NCBI GenBank assembly: GCA_001839685.1
Contig: MLAK01000964.1
Coordinates: forward strand, 1 to 42,364
Direction: 5' to 3'
From: Tritrichomonas foetus
Lineage: Eukaryota; Parabasalia; Tritrichomonadida; Tritrichomonadidae
Length of the DNA: 42,364 bases
A model generated the notes under the pieces. The model saw only the letters and a program-made list of their open reading frames with translations, did not search any database and was not told the origin of the DNA. This document shows, in pieces, positions 30,555 to 40,082 of this stretch. Position 1 is the stretch's first letter, and each line of letters starts with the position of its first letter. The position numbers were made by a program, and so were the translations under genes.

Positions 30555-31013
30555 ATGTCTCAATTCACAGAAGTAGAACTCGAGTTTTGTAAAAAATTTA
30601 TAGAGAAGATTATGAAACATCCGCTTTCCAACATGTATTTGACGCCAGTTGATCCCAAGCGCGACCAAGTTGAAAATTATTTCAAAATTATTTCCGAACC
30701 AATGGACCTAGGAATCATCAAACGCAGACTCGACAGCGGCGAATACAAAAATACAGAAGAATTCAAGTACGACGTCAATCTGGTTTGGACTAACTCGATG
30801 ACGTATTTGAAGAAAAAAACGAATCTCCTCTATCAAGTCGCCGCTCACATGAAAGAAAAGTGCGACAAACTGCTCAAAAATATCCCAAAGACCCGGGTTG
30901 ATGAGTGGGAGCTGAAAGTCGAGATTGCAAATAAGCGGCTTCAAAACCACCTCGCCCTTGCAATTCCACACGAAAGCCTTGTACCGAGAAAGAGCGAATA
31001 TGCAATTACATAG
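30555..31013 (+). CDS. Single bromodomain protein lacking the acetyl-lysine-binding asparagine
   Basis: 152 residues from the ATG at 30555; an ATG at 30522 in the same frame would add 11 residues, but a TCAC-rich initiator-like stretch lies between them. The whole protein is one bromodomain: helix Z, a ZA loop with TPVDPKRD (31-37), then NYFKIISEPMDLGIIKRRLD (41-60), helix B, and WTNSMTYLKKKTNLLYQVA (78-96). The Y-N pair at the end of helix B, whose asparagine contacts acetyl-lysine, reads Y84-L85 here, and the WPF shelf is NMY. It therefore probably does not read acetyl-lysine in the normal way. GC content is visibly higher than in the neighbourhood. Bromodomain proteins are chromatin factors; here the domain may be a scaffold. 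Confidence 0.85.
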   Translation: MSQFTEVELEFCKKFIEKIMKHPLSNMYLTPVDPKRDQVENYFKIISEPMDLGIIKRRLDSGEYKNTEEFKYDVNLVWTNSMTYLKKKTNLLYQVAAHMKEKCDKLLKNIPKTRVDEWELKVEIANKRLQNHLALAIPHESLVPRKSEYAIT

Positions 31014-31817
31014 TTTTTTTTTCTTAATTATTTTTCAATTCTTCAAAAATGGTTTTTGATGTTATAATAAAAAATATATGTTATTTTTAATTTTTCTGTG
31101 TTATGTTTATACATTTCTATTAAGACCAAAGTTTTAGTGTTTTAGTTTTAAGTAAAAAATTAATTATATAATTCATTGCAATCTTTCGACAACGGAAATT
31201 TCCGGTTTTTTGTTTTTCATGAATGACGAATTTCATAAAGGAATTTTTTTTTATTGCTGTTGGTGATTAAAAAGCTGTTTTGCATATTCCACATGGACTT
31301 GGTGATGGTGGATACTTCACATTCGTGATTCATGATTTCCTCATGAATCGAGACATGAAAATTTCACCTATTATTTAACCAAAAAGTTCTCAAAAATTTT
31401 CATCAACAAAATGAAAAATCAAACAGTTGCGAGAATTAACGATTTCCATCTTTTTCAATTACGGTCTTGAAAGAGATTTATATTCAAATTAATAGTTATG
31501 TTTTTGGTATAAGTTTTATTATTTTCTGAATGAATAATGTTGGACTTCATTTTTGTCAATCTATTGGAGATTTGTGGATTTTTATATACAAATTAAATTT
31601 CAGTGTATTTCACATAAATAATGCATTTGCTATGTCTCAGAAGAATGCTTTCTACATAAAGAAGATTATTGGCTAATTTGACCTAATCCATTATTAAATT
31701 CGCCTTGAAACCGTGAATAGTATTTGAATAGCTAAATAAATCTAAACGGCAGCAAAGAAAAAGAATATAAACGGTCGATCTTCTCTATAAAACTCAATTC
31801 TAAATATTTAAAAACTC
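31014..31817. other. Intergenic region, about 0.8 kb
   Basis: 5' flank of the ankyrin gene. A plus-strand open stretch near 31265-31378 (includes KAVLHIPHGLGDGGYF) reads like coding sequence, but it has no start and matches no family I know. Otherwise empty. Confidence 0.4.
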
Positions 31818-34064
31818 ATGCTGACGATTCACCAAGCTGCTAAAGAAGGAAAAATTGAGGTCATGAGGGACCTCATCAAGCGCGGCATTAATGTTGATGC
31901 CCAAACATCAGATAAATCGACCGCACTTCATTACGCAACCTCAAATCAACAAGACACAGCCGTCCGATTCCTTTTGGAGAACGGCGCATCAGTCAACATT
32001 GCAAACGCCAGAGGGCTCACACCTTTACACGTTGCAGCAAACACAGGAAACGATATTATTATCATTCTTTTACTCGAAGCTTCAGCCGATCCAAACGCAA
32101 GGGACAACGTTTATTAATATTTCTCATTCAGTATGTATAATTGTTACTTCTTTCTTTTCTTGCCAACTTTTTCGATATTTTATTTTCTTTCCAAAGATTT
32201 GACTTTTTGACGGATTTCAATTCAAAACAACACTAATATTATGCGATTAACAATCTTCCTTTTCAAAAAATCAGTTTTAATTCAATAGCAATAATTATTA
32301 ACGATTTCCATTAATTATTCAAAATTCCGTTTTTTCATTTTTAGTTGCACTCTACTCTTTAAATCATTTTATATTTTTACAAGAAATCTTTTCATCATCA
32401 TTCAATCAAACATTCATTAAAATGTATTTATTCAAAATTGTTATCAACTTCAAATTTTGCTCTAAAATATTATTTTCATATCAATTATTTGATAATATAT
32501 TGATGCTATCTATTTATAATAAGATATGTTTTCATAATAATGGAAACGTTTTAATTCATAAAATATTATCAATGTTAGGAAAAGTTGAAAAGAGATTGGA
32601 TGAAAAAAAATATTTCGAAAAGTTGGAAAAAGGAAGAAAGAAGAACCTTTTAAAAAATAATCTAACACACAGGACGTTTATTTTCTTTATTTATCGAACA
32701 CCTCTTCATTTTGCATCCCATAAAAATCGCGCCTTGGCAGCACGTTTGCTTTTAACAGATGGAGCAGACCCCCACTCCTTTGATAAGAATGGCTTCACAC
32801 CTCTCCACAGCGCATGCGAACACGGTTCTAATGATTTTATTCAAGTTCTTTTAGAATTCAATGCTAAGCCTGACATAACATTCAGAAAAGGAATTTTCAC
32901 TAGAAAATTCATTGGGCACCCATCCATATTGCTGTTCAATATCAACAATTACAAACTGTTCAATTACTTTTTGATAATAAAGCCAATGTAAACATCACAA
33001 ACGCGAATGGAGTAGCACCTCTTCACGTTGCATCACAACTCGAAAGTCCAGCTATGATTCAGAAACTTCTTGAACTTGGAGCAGATCCTAATATGGCAAC
33101 AAGTGATAGTGAAACACCTATTTTTACAGCAGTTTCATTCGATCGCTTGGAAAGTGTTCGTGCACTTATTGAGGCCGGTGTTGATGTCAATTTCCAATCA
33201 TGCAAAGGTGCAACACCACTCCATACTGCCTGTAAATATGGATTTTTAGATGTTTCTGATCTTTTGATCCAAAATGGAGCTGATGTAAATGCTATTGATG
33301 AACAAAAAGTTACACCACTTCATTATGCAACACTTCAAAAGAATAGCGAGCTTGTTAAACTTCTTCTTGACAATGATGCAAATCCACTTGCGCGTAACAT
33401 TTCTGGAAAATCTCCTTTCTCACTCGCCAACTCTGAAATAGCTGAAATTTTAAGACAAGCTGTTGTTCGTAGAAACCAAATGAATGCACAACAACTTCAA
33501 CAGCAGCAACAACAACAGAGATACAATGAACAACTTGAACAAGAAGAGGAAGAAGAAGAAGCACAAAATCCAGAAGAAGAAGAAGAAGAAAATCAACAAC
33601 AACAACCACAAATTCCAGATGATGTTCATGTTGAAACTATTGCACAAGAAGATGATGATAGCCAAGCTCATTCACATCAAAGTGAAGAACAAAATATAAA
33701 CGATCAACAACAAAATGAAAATGTGAATGAAGAAGAAGACAATAGAGAAATGGATGCTATTCAAATCGAAGCAGAAGAACCAATAGATCCTGATGCTGCC
33801 CATATGTCAACACCTTCAAGACCACGTTCTAGGAAGAGTAATGCTCCAAAGACTGTCGAATATGAAGATCTTCCAATTACCACACAAGCTAAATATGAGT
33901 TCAGGGAATTTGAGAAAGAAGTCCAAGAAGAACTCAAACTTTTCAAGAATGAAGTTGATAAGCAGCTCAAAGAAATGACAAAGGTTCTTTTAGAAGCACG
34001 TAAAGAGTTCGTGAACACGAAGAGGAACAGCGAAAAGTTCGGTCAGATTGATAATTACGCTTAA
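31818..34064 (+). CDS. Ankyrin-repeat protein gene interrupted by two insertions
   Basis: Three open stretches form one ankyrin gene. 31818-32114 encodes three repeats ending DPNARDNVY. 32695-32890 encodes RTPLHFASHK onward. From 32911 the gene continues in a different frame through HIAVQYQQLQ and further repeats. The 3' part then has a polyglutamine tract, a glutamate-rich acidic stretch, an S-R-K motif region and a C-terminal coiled coil (EFEKEVQEELKLFKNEVDKQ). Deleting 32115-32694 gives NARDNVYRTPLHFAS and deleting 32891-32910 gives TFRKDWAPIHIAVQ; both fit the 33-residue repeat exactly and would give about 548 residues. The 580-nt segment contains spliceosomal-type motifs but does not splice in frame with them. 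The gene is either damaged or has unusual introns. Ankyrin proteins mediate protein contacts, here perhaps through the charged tail. Confidence 0.75.
32115..32694 (+). other. 580-nt segment interrupting the ankyrin frame, with intron motifs
   Basis: Flanked by GTTTAT on the left and ATTTAT on the right, so TTTAT is shared at both ends. Inside it lie GTATGT (32131-32136), the trichomonad 5' splice consensus, and TCTAACACACAG (32661-32672), 11 of 12 bases of the trichomonad branch/3' splice consensus. Removing only 32131-32672 (542 nt) leaves 38 extra bases, including a TAA, so the obvious splice does not restore the protein. The two flanks of the intron-like core (CGTTTATT at 32108-32115 and 32675-32682) are similar to each other. 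Confidence 0.5.
32891..32910. repeat. Perfect 20-nt palindromic insertion in the ankyrin gene
   Basis: GAATTTTC, a 4-base ACTA loop, then GAAAATTC. Its 20 bases are exactly the excess needed to restore the ankyrin frame and repeat length. Confidence 0.65.
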
Positions 34065-34323
34065 AATGATAAAATTTGGAATCCATAAATAAAAATTGCT
34101 TTGAAACAACTTTTTTATCAAAAAAACTATTTATATATTATCTAATTATATACATTGACCGAATCAATTCATCGTATATGTCTTTAGAAACATCACAGAG
34201 AAATTTTAAATTTAACACTGAAATTGACTTTGTTGACAATGCAAAAAAAGAACATTTCACAAAAAAACAAAATTCACCTATTTTGTGAAAGTTTGTTTGA
34301 ATTAAAGGGCAAATAACGAAGAA

Positions 34324-34878
34324 ATGATCAAAACATTTCGAGGTTCTCCATTACTTACACTTATTTTTGGCCTATATTTCGTTGGTGGTCCAATGCTTAT
34401 AGCTATTAGAAGTGAATTGATCAATCAGCCAAACAGTATTTTTCATATGCCAATTATGCAAATATTCGCTCCAAGTAATATAGTTGTATATGGTGTGACA
34501 CTAGGTGTTGTATATACAATTCGTTTTGTTGAGCATGCTATTGGCACTTTTCTTACACTTTTGGGGATCTTGATATCATCATTTGCAGACCTTGCTGTGA
34601 GAACACTTTTTAACAAATACACTTCATTCAAAATCACTGCGTCCGGGCCAACATCAATTTTAATATCACTCCTTTCCACGTATTGCGTCCTATTTCCAAC
34701 ATTTCATTCGCATTTGGTTCCTTTGAATGAAAAAAAGGTTATGTTTGCTTTAATTATTGGTGTTTCACTGATTGATGACATTTTATCGGTGATTCCAATG
34801 ATCACTGGTTTATTGTCGTTTTTCATCATTTCACCAATTATCTGTCCAGAAGAAGATCGAAATGAAAAAAATGAATAG
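34324..34878 (+). CDS. Small UBAC2/Dsc2-like rhomboid pseudoprotease
   Basis: 184 residues with about five hydrophobic segments. The order of motifs follows UBAC2-type rhomboid pseudoproteases: an N-terminal SPLLTLIFG helix, YTIRFVEHAIGTFLTL (the R-x-x-E-x-x-x-G-T/S of the L1/TM2 region), ASGPTSILISLLSTYCVLFP, and LNEKKVMFALIIGVSL. There is no GxSG catalytic serine or later histidine. UBAC2 proteins are ER membrane factors linked to ubiquitin-dependent degradation and carry a C-terminal UBA domain; this one ends after the membrane core with a short acidic tail (EEDRNEKNE), so it lacks a UBA. The family call is by motif spacing and could be wrong. It is certainly a small multi-pass membrane protein. 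Confidence 0.5.
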   Translation: MIKTFRGSPLLTLIFGLYFVGGPMLIAIRSELINQPNSIFHMPIMQIFAPSNIVVYGVTLGVVYTIRFVEHAIGTFLTLLGILISSFADLAVRTLFNKYTSFKITASGPTSILISLLSTYCVLFPTFHSHLVPLNEKKVMFALIIGVSLIDDILSVIPMITGLLSFFIISPIICPEEDRNEKNE

Positions 34879-35000
34879 ATTGTATAGATATAGAGGTAAA
34901 TACTCAAAAAGAGACATCTTTTTATAAATGTTATGATATAGATTTATAAAATACTTTCTCCACACATTTCTCTTGACTTTTTATATATATAGAAATAATA

Positions 35001-35032
35001 ATATGTATGCAATATTATATGTATGTAATATT
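35001..35032. repeat. 16-bp tandem duplication
   Basis: ATATGTATGCAATATT followed directly by ATATGTATGTAATATT, then a partial third copy (ATATGT), in the convergent spacer between the UBAC2-like and Myb genes. Confidence 0.8.
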
Positions 35033-35147
35033 ATATGTTTGAAAAATGACTCTAAGAAAGTTAATATCAGAAAATTAATTACATGTTTAGAATATAAAAT
35101 GATATAAGTATATTAACCGAATTACAAATATATAAAAAATGTGCACA

Positions 35148-36644
35148 TCATTTGAAAACATTTGCATTATTACTATGCCCACTTGGGGAAAAAATTGGGG
35201 TGATTGATCCACTTTCTCCAAACGAAAACAAAGTACTAGGTGTTGTTGGTGAAAATGTAAAAGATGGTGACATTGGGGAAAACATGGAATATGATCCCTG
35301 GAAAAGAGGTGAAGGAATTCCAAAAATATTCATTTCTTTTTGATTTCCATTTACTGTTGGAGTACCTAAATTCTGTAAACTTCCGATTTCTTTTTTATTT
35401 TCATTTTGATTTTGATTCAATGAATTGGCATTATTAGTTATAATCGGAGGAAGAGGGAAATCAGGTTTCTTTTTCTTAGACTTCATTGTTTTCTTTTGTT
35501 TTTTATGGGGATTTTGATTTGGATCTACTTGCGAAAATTTGCTCGCTGGGTTCATCTTATTTTCTGTATTATGGATATTCAAAGAAGTATTGCCAGAATT
35601 ATTATGGTTTGCAAGCATTTGCATCTGTTGTTGAAATACCATTGACATGAATAGGGTTTGTGAATTTGAAGGAACATGCTGTGGCAATGAAGAGAATTGC
35701 TGGTTCTGCATCTGGAAAAATTGTTGCTGCTTCGCCGGATTTTGCATTTGATTCATCATTTGATTATTCATTTGATTTGGCATTTGATATTGCATTGAAT
35801 TCATCATTGTATTATTCATTTGAGGATTCATTTGATTGTTCATTTGTGGATTTAGCATTTGGTTTGGTACCTGGGAGTTAAATGGCATTTGATTGGAAAT
35901 TTGGTTATTAAACTGGTAGTTTTGCATCAAATAACCATTTTGTGTTTGATTTGAGTTTTGCTGCTGGTTCTGAAAAGTGGGAAATTGTTGTTGATTAATA
36001 AACTGGGAATTATTCGTCTGTTGGCTTGGCTGTTGTTGATTAAACTGCTGTAATGGAGAATGTGGTGCATCTGATTCATGTGTGGAAGCAGGCTGATGCC
36101 TCACCTTTTTCATTGTGTGATGCGATTTTTGTCGCTTTGACAAATCAGGTGTCAAAATTGTCATTCCTGACTTGTCGACGATGATTCTTTTTGAGATGGA
36201 AGAATTCCATCTGTTTTTAATAGCATTATCTGTTCTTCCTGGAATGCATTTGGCAATAATTGACCACTTGTGGCCATATTTGCTGATCATATCAAATATC
36301 ATTTCATCCTCCTTTTGGGTCCACGGAAGCGACGACACGTTTGGATCTAAGTGGTTGAACCATCTTTCTCGGCATTGTTTTGGGCTTCGATTCTGAATCA
36401 ACTGAGATAAGCCGGGCCAGTTTTGTGGCCCAAATTTTGCGACGTAATCGATAATAATTTTATCTTCTTCGGACGTGAAAGGCCCTTTTGTGAGTTTTGG
36501 GTCGAGGCACTTTTCCCACCTTGCTGCGACTTGCGAGGATGTGCGATTTTCCATTTTGGTGGCAATAAGGCCCCACTGCTTACCATGGGTACGAACCATA
36601 TCGATGAGAATTTGATCTTCTTGCTCGCTCCAGTTCTTTCCCAT
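35148..36644 (-). CDS. Three-repeat (R1R2R3) Myb protein with Q/N/M-rich tail
   Basis: 498 residues. Three complete Myb repeats lie at about 2-50 (NWSEQEDQIL to VAARWEKCL), 53-103 (GPFTSEEDKII to CRERWFNHL) and 105-154 (LPWTQKEDEMI to AIKNRWNSSI). The recognition helices RSPKQCRERWFNHL and RTDNAIKNRWNSSI are of c-Myb type. Three-repeat Myb proteins in animals and plants control cell-cycle genes. The remaining 340 residues are unusually rich in Q, N and M (runs such as NQMNNQMMNQMQNP) with a basic patch (KKQKKTMKSKKKKP) and an S/T/P-rich end with SPLF, SPMSPS and SPTTPS, possible CDK sites. The ATG is the first in frame; the repeats begin at residue 2. Confidence 0.95.
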   Translation of the reverse strand: MGKNWSEQEDQILIDMVRTHGKQWGLIATKMENRTSSQVAARWEKCLDPKLTKGPFTSEEDKIIIDYVAKFGPQNWPGLSQLIQNRSPKQCRERWFNHLDPNVSSLPWTQKEDEMIFDMISKYGHKWSIIAKCIPGRTDNAIKNRWNSSISKRIIVDKSGMTILTPDLSKRQKSHHTMKKVRHQPASTHESDAPHSPLQQFNQQQPSQQTNNSQFINQQQFPTFQNQQQNSNQTQNGYLMQNYQFNNQISNQMPFNSQVPNQMLNPQMNNQMNPQMNNTMMNSMQYQMPNQMNNQMMNQMQNPAKQQQFFQMQNQQFSSLPQHVPSNSQTLFMSMVFQQQMQMLANHNNSGNTSLNIHNTENKMNPASKFSQVDPNQNPHKKQKKTMKSKKKKPDFPLPPIITNNANSLNQNQNENKKEIGSLQNLGTPTVNGNQKEMNIFGIPSPLFQGSYSMFSPMSPSFTFSPTTPSTLFSFGESGSITPIFSPSGHSNNANVFK

Positions 36645-37366
36645 TCCTTTCGATTAACTTTTTGAATTAAAACACGTTATTTTAATTTTTCCAAAATTTC
36701 TGTCCATTGAAAAAATATATTGGTCAGAAAATATAATGAAATAAAGCTCTGAAATTTCTGAACCCTAAATAACCATGATTCTTACAATTGATGTCACCAT
36801 GACTATAATATGTAAAGGTTGTTTTTTAGATTTTAAAGCATATTAAACTTTATGCATTCAATTAAAAATCCCAAATCCTTAAATTAAATCAGTGTCATGA
36901 GATTTTTCATTATTTCATATTTAAATGGGACAATTATGGGATTTAAATAGAATTTTGATCCACAATTAGCATTTAGACTATTAATTGTGAAAATATGTCC
37001 CATGTTGTGGGTTTCCTTCTCGAGCAGATAAGTCTTCTCCATTCATGGCTGTTTTGTTCAAGTTCATCATTTCATTATGTGAAAAGCCTTACTTGGTGAC
37101 TTGAAAATATACGAAAATACAATGGTACATGAATTCTCTTTGAATACACAGAGTTTATGAACAAGGAAATAATGCGCTCTCTTTCGGATCTTTTATGTTT
37201 ATTTCGATTTATTCAATCAAATGAATGAAACAAATGAATAAATATATAAAAGAATATAAAATACAAATAAATTTACATAGTAATGGCAGTACCATAATAA
37301 AAATTAGTCAATTAAACGCAACAAAAATTATACAGAATAATATTACAAAAAATTGTAAAAATAATG
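36645..37366. other. Intergenic region, about 0.7 kb
   Basis: Upstream flank of the three-repeat Myb gene and downstream flank of the B56 gene, both on the minus strand. AT-rich; no gene, repeat or relic seen. Confidence 0.5.
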
Positions 37367-39133
37367 TTAAGGCGCCTTGAAAGGTGGCAGTGGCGGATTC
37401 TTGGAAATTGCAGCGCTGCTTCTTCCGCGCGGGTTGCCGGTTGGTGGTGGTGATTGTGGCGTACTCGATAACTTTGGGTCACTTCTGTTTCTTAATTGTG
37501 GATTCGAGTTTGGTCCAACTCCACCAATAGGTTGAAGTTGTTGTACAGCAAAAATTCTTTGGATTTCAGCAAGTTTTGTTGCCAAATTTAGACCACGGTC
37601 GGTTTTTGCAGCACTTCTGGCAATTGTTGCCCAAGTTTTCAAATGATCGTTTGTTGGCACTGCCTGTGGCTGTTTTTGACGACACAATTCTTGGAAAATG
37701 AAAGAGTCGATCCTATTCATTGTTTGGAAAATATCATCAATATTGTTGATTATGTCCTGTGACCAAACTTCTCTCATTCCTTTACTCAGTATTGGATAAA
37801 CAAAAGGGAAGATTACTCTCGCGTTATCCATGATTAATGGCTCTAGTTCAATTTTATGCCAAATGCTCAAAGATGCATCAGACACTTTAATTTGAGGTCC
37901 CACAGTACATTTCACGAATAGGTGGAAGAGTTGCTTCATTGATTTTCGAAAACTTCGGGTATTCATTTTCGTCATAGAAATTGTCAGCATTTTGAGGAAT
38001 GATATAGTTTTCACTGAGCGTGTTCGAGGGAAGTGACGAACAAGTTCAGTAATTGTTGGCATGACTAAATCTTGTTTTGCCTTGACAAACTGTTCAACAA
38101 TTTGAACCATATTTTCAGCACACGTTGGGAAATGAATTGCGCCAAGAAGTGGCAAAATATTGTTCAAATATATACTTTCATAAGGTGTCACATCTGAAGC
38201 TTTCTTAAAAATAGCTGTTATCAGAGAAACAGTTGGAACTAGAACGTATGGATTGGTGGCACCATCCAGGTACGTTGAAATCATGTTACAGCATCTTTTC
38301 AGAATGTCTGGAACAATTTTTGGATCCTTTTCAAGCAATTGATTGATCACATCAATGATCTGATTTCTCTCATTCAAATCAAACTTGTTAAACTGTCTGA
38401 AAAGCAGCTTGGGGAGCTCAGGCCGTGGGGCCGATAAAGCAAAAATTGTTAATATTTGATATAATAATTTTGTGTGATCCCAGGCACCATCAATAAGCGT
38501 GACAAGATCATCACAAAACAGATAGTTTGGCTGGACAGGCGCGAGGTCCTTAAACAGGATTTTCTTAGTCCCTTCATATAATATTTCTTTATCATCAACA
38601 GAAAGCTTATCGAAGGAGTTTTGGCATACTTCCAATAATTCGTTATTTGTCTTCAATCGAACTTCTTTGGCCGCTACGTCACCGAGAGGATCGAGGAAGT
38701 CGAGTTCTACTGCGATTAAAGAAATTTTCTTTTGAAGAGCGGATGTGAAATCGTTATTTCCTGGTGAAGGAAGTGGCGGCAAAACTGGTAATTCGATTTT
38801 TGAATGGACTTTGTTTGCATTTTGAGCGAATCCTGGAATCGGTTCTAGGTCGCAAACTGGCTCTGCATCTGATTTCTTCTTTTTATCGTCTTTTTTGGAT
38901 TTGTCGTTTTTGTCGCCATTTTTGTTTGATGTATCACCGTTGTTCCCATTTTTCTGCTGATTTTCGTCATCGTTTTCGTCATCGTCTTTATTTTGGCCGT
39001 TGATAGGCTGCAACTTATTGAGACGCATGTTAAATTGATTCGGCTTAAAAATATGTCGGATAGGCGAGTTAACTGGGGAGAAGCGAGTAAGAGATGAATT
39101 TCGTTTACTTGCATAGTTCCGGATGAGAGACAT
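37367..39133 (-). CDS. PP2A regulatory subunit B56 (B-prime family)
   Basis: 588 residues. After a basic N-terminus (SLIRNYASKRNSSL) and an acidic/lysine-rich low-complexity stretch (about 49-90), the B56 domain runs from about 110 to 500. It opens with LPVLPPLPSPGN and FLDPLGDVAAKEVRLKTNNE, the family's LPPLADP and DFSDPLSDLKxKExKR signatures. It continues as HEAT-like helices with NNILPLLGAIHFPTCAENMV, a counterpart of the animal VLLPLHK block, and VGPQIKVSDASLSIWHK, matching the QVAERALYYW block. The C-terminus is proline- and serine-rich (GGVGPNSNPQLRNRSDPK), a plausible disordered tail. B56 subunits direct PP2A to LxxIxE-containing substrates and work in mitosis and signalling. Length is at the long end for the family because of the two low-complexity tails. 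Confidence 0.9.
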   Translation of the reverse strand: MSLIRNYASKRNSSLTRFSPVNSPIRHIFKPNQFNMRLNKLQPINGQNKDDDENDDENQQKNGNNGDTSNKNGDKNDKSKKDDKKKKSDAEPVCDLEPIPGFAQNANKVHSKIELPVLPPLPSPGNNDFTSALQKKISLIAVELDFLDPLGDVAAKEVRLKTNNELLEVCQNSFDKLSVDDKEILYEGTKKILFKDLAPVQPNYLFCDDLVTLIDGAWDHTKLLYQILTIFALSAPRPELPKLLFRQFNKFDLNERNQIIDVINQLLEKDPKIVPDILKRCCNMISTYLDGATNPYVLVPTVSLITAIFKKASDVTPYESIYLNNILPLLGAIHFPTCAENMVQIVEQFVKAKQDLVMPTITELVRHFPRTRSVKTISFLKMLTISMTKMNTRSFRKSMKQLFHLFVKCTVGPQIKVSDASLSIWHKIELEPLIMDNARVIFPFVYPILSKGMREVWSQDIINNIDDIFQTMNRIDSFIFQELCRQKQPQAVPTNDHLKTWATIARSAAKTDRGLNLATKLAEIQRIFAVQQLQPIGGVGPNSNPQLRNRSDPKLSSTPQSPPPTGNPRGRSSAAISKNPPLPPFKAP

Positions 39134-40082
39134 TTTTTTTATTTATTTTAAGGAAAATTCTTCACTTTTTCAATGTTTTATAGTCATTTTTCACAGAATA
39201 TAACTGAATTATTTTCGTTGGAAATTGGGGAATATTGTTTTGACAAATTGATTACTTTACAAATGTAAACATTTCAAATAATAATGTAGGAAGTTTTTCA
39301 AGTATCAAAATATTCACACAAAATTGGTGAATTGAAATATTCATATCTGAATTTGGAATATAAATTGAATGCATTTCGATTAATTTCAATGCAAGTTGTA
39401 ACGTATTCCGATTAAATCATTTTTGCCGAATGTATAGAAACCGTTTTCGACTTTTTCACTACTTGATTGTTTTCGCTTCAAAATGAGAGTGATGGATTTC
39501 TTTTTTTTTGATCGGAAATTGTTTTGTCCATTACGTAGTCTTTAAGCTCAGATAAGTTTAAAGGAAAATCCTTGCATATGCTGTCTTTAGAACTGTACCT
39601 TTAATAAACTTGTATTATGACGTAATTATGGATAGGATGATTTTCTTTATTGTAAATTTTCAGACATCTGTTATTTGAGAGGATCATTGGTTAACTAGAA
39701 TTTAATTAACTCCAAAACTTAAGAAGAAATTTGGCCAATTCATTAGAAAAACTCAATTGATCAATTCACCTTAACTGTTTCATTTTAACCATAACTGTCA
39801 TTTTCAAAATGGTCAGATGACAGAGTTATTTTTGTTCATGCCATAATTGATCTAAGTTAGGTCATCTAACAAATGAACTAATAAGGAATCACTTCTATGA
39901 TAGAAGTTCTATCTAGATCTTTCGACAAAACATAAGCATTAAAATGATTTTCAGTGTTTATATGGTCATAAACAAGAGCATTTTCTTAAGAAAAAAAATT
40001 GGTTTTGATAAAATTAATAAACCAAATAAACTCAGAAAATAATCAAAAAGAAAGAGAAAAATGAAGGAATGTTTGATGTGGT
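39134..40082. other. Intergenic region with a perfect 17-bp palindrome
   Basis: 5' flank of the B56 gene. ACTTCTATGATAGAAGT at 39891-39907 is a perfect palindrome around one central base, overlapped by a second (GATAGAAGTTCTATC, 39899-39913). No gene seen. Confidence 0.45.

Noticed and set aside
31265..31378. Coding-like stretch before the ankyrin gene
   Set aside because: It has no start, is preceded by a stop, and I could not match it to any family.
31891..32202. Second plus-strand frame over the ankyrin start
   Set aside because: It is a shadow of the ankyrin frame with no domain of its own.
32422..32672. N-terminal part of the middle ankyrin open frame
   Set aside because: It is translated from the inserted segment and is rich in K, F and I without any ankyrin pattern. 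Only the part from 32695 is real.
33355..33699. Minus- and plus-strand frames in the glutamine/glutamate tract
   Set aside because: Low-complexity codons leave other frames open; only the ankyrin frame has domain structure.
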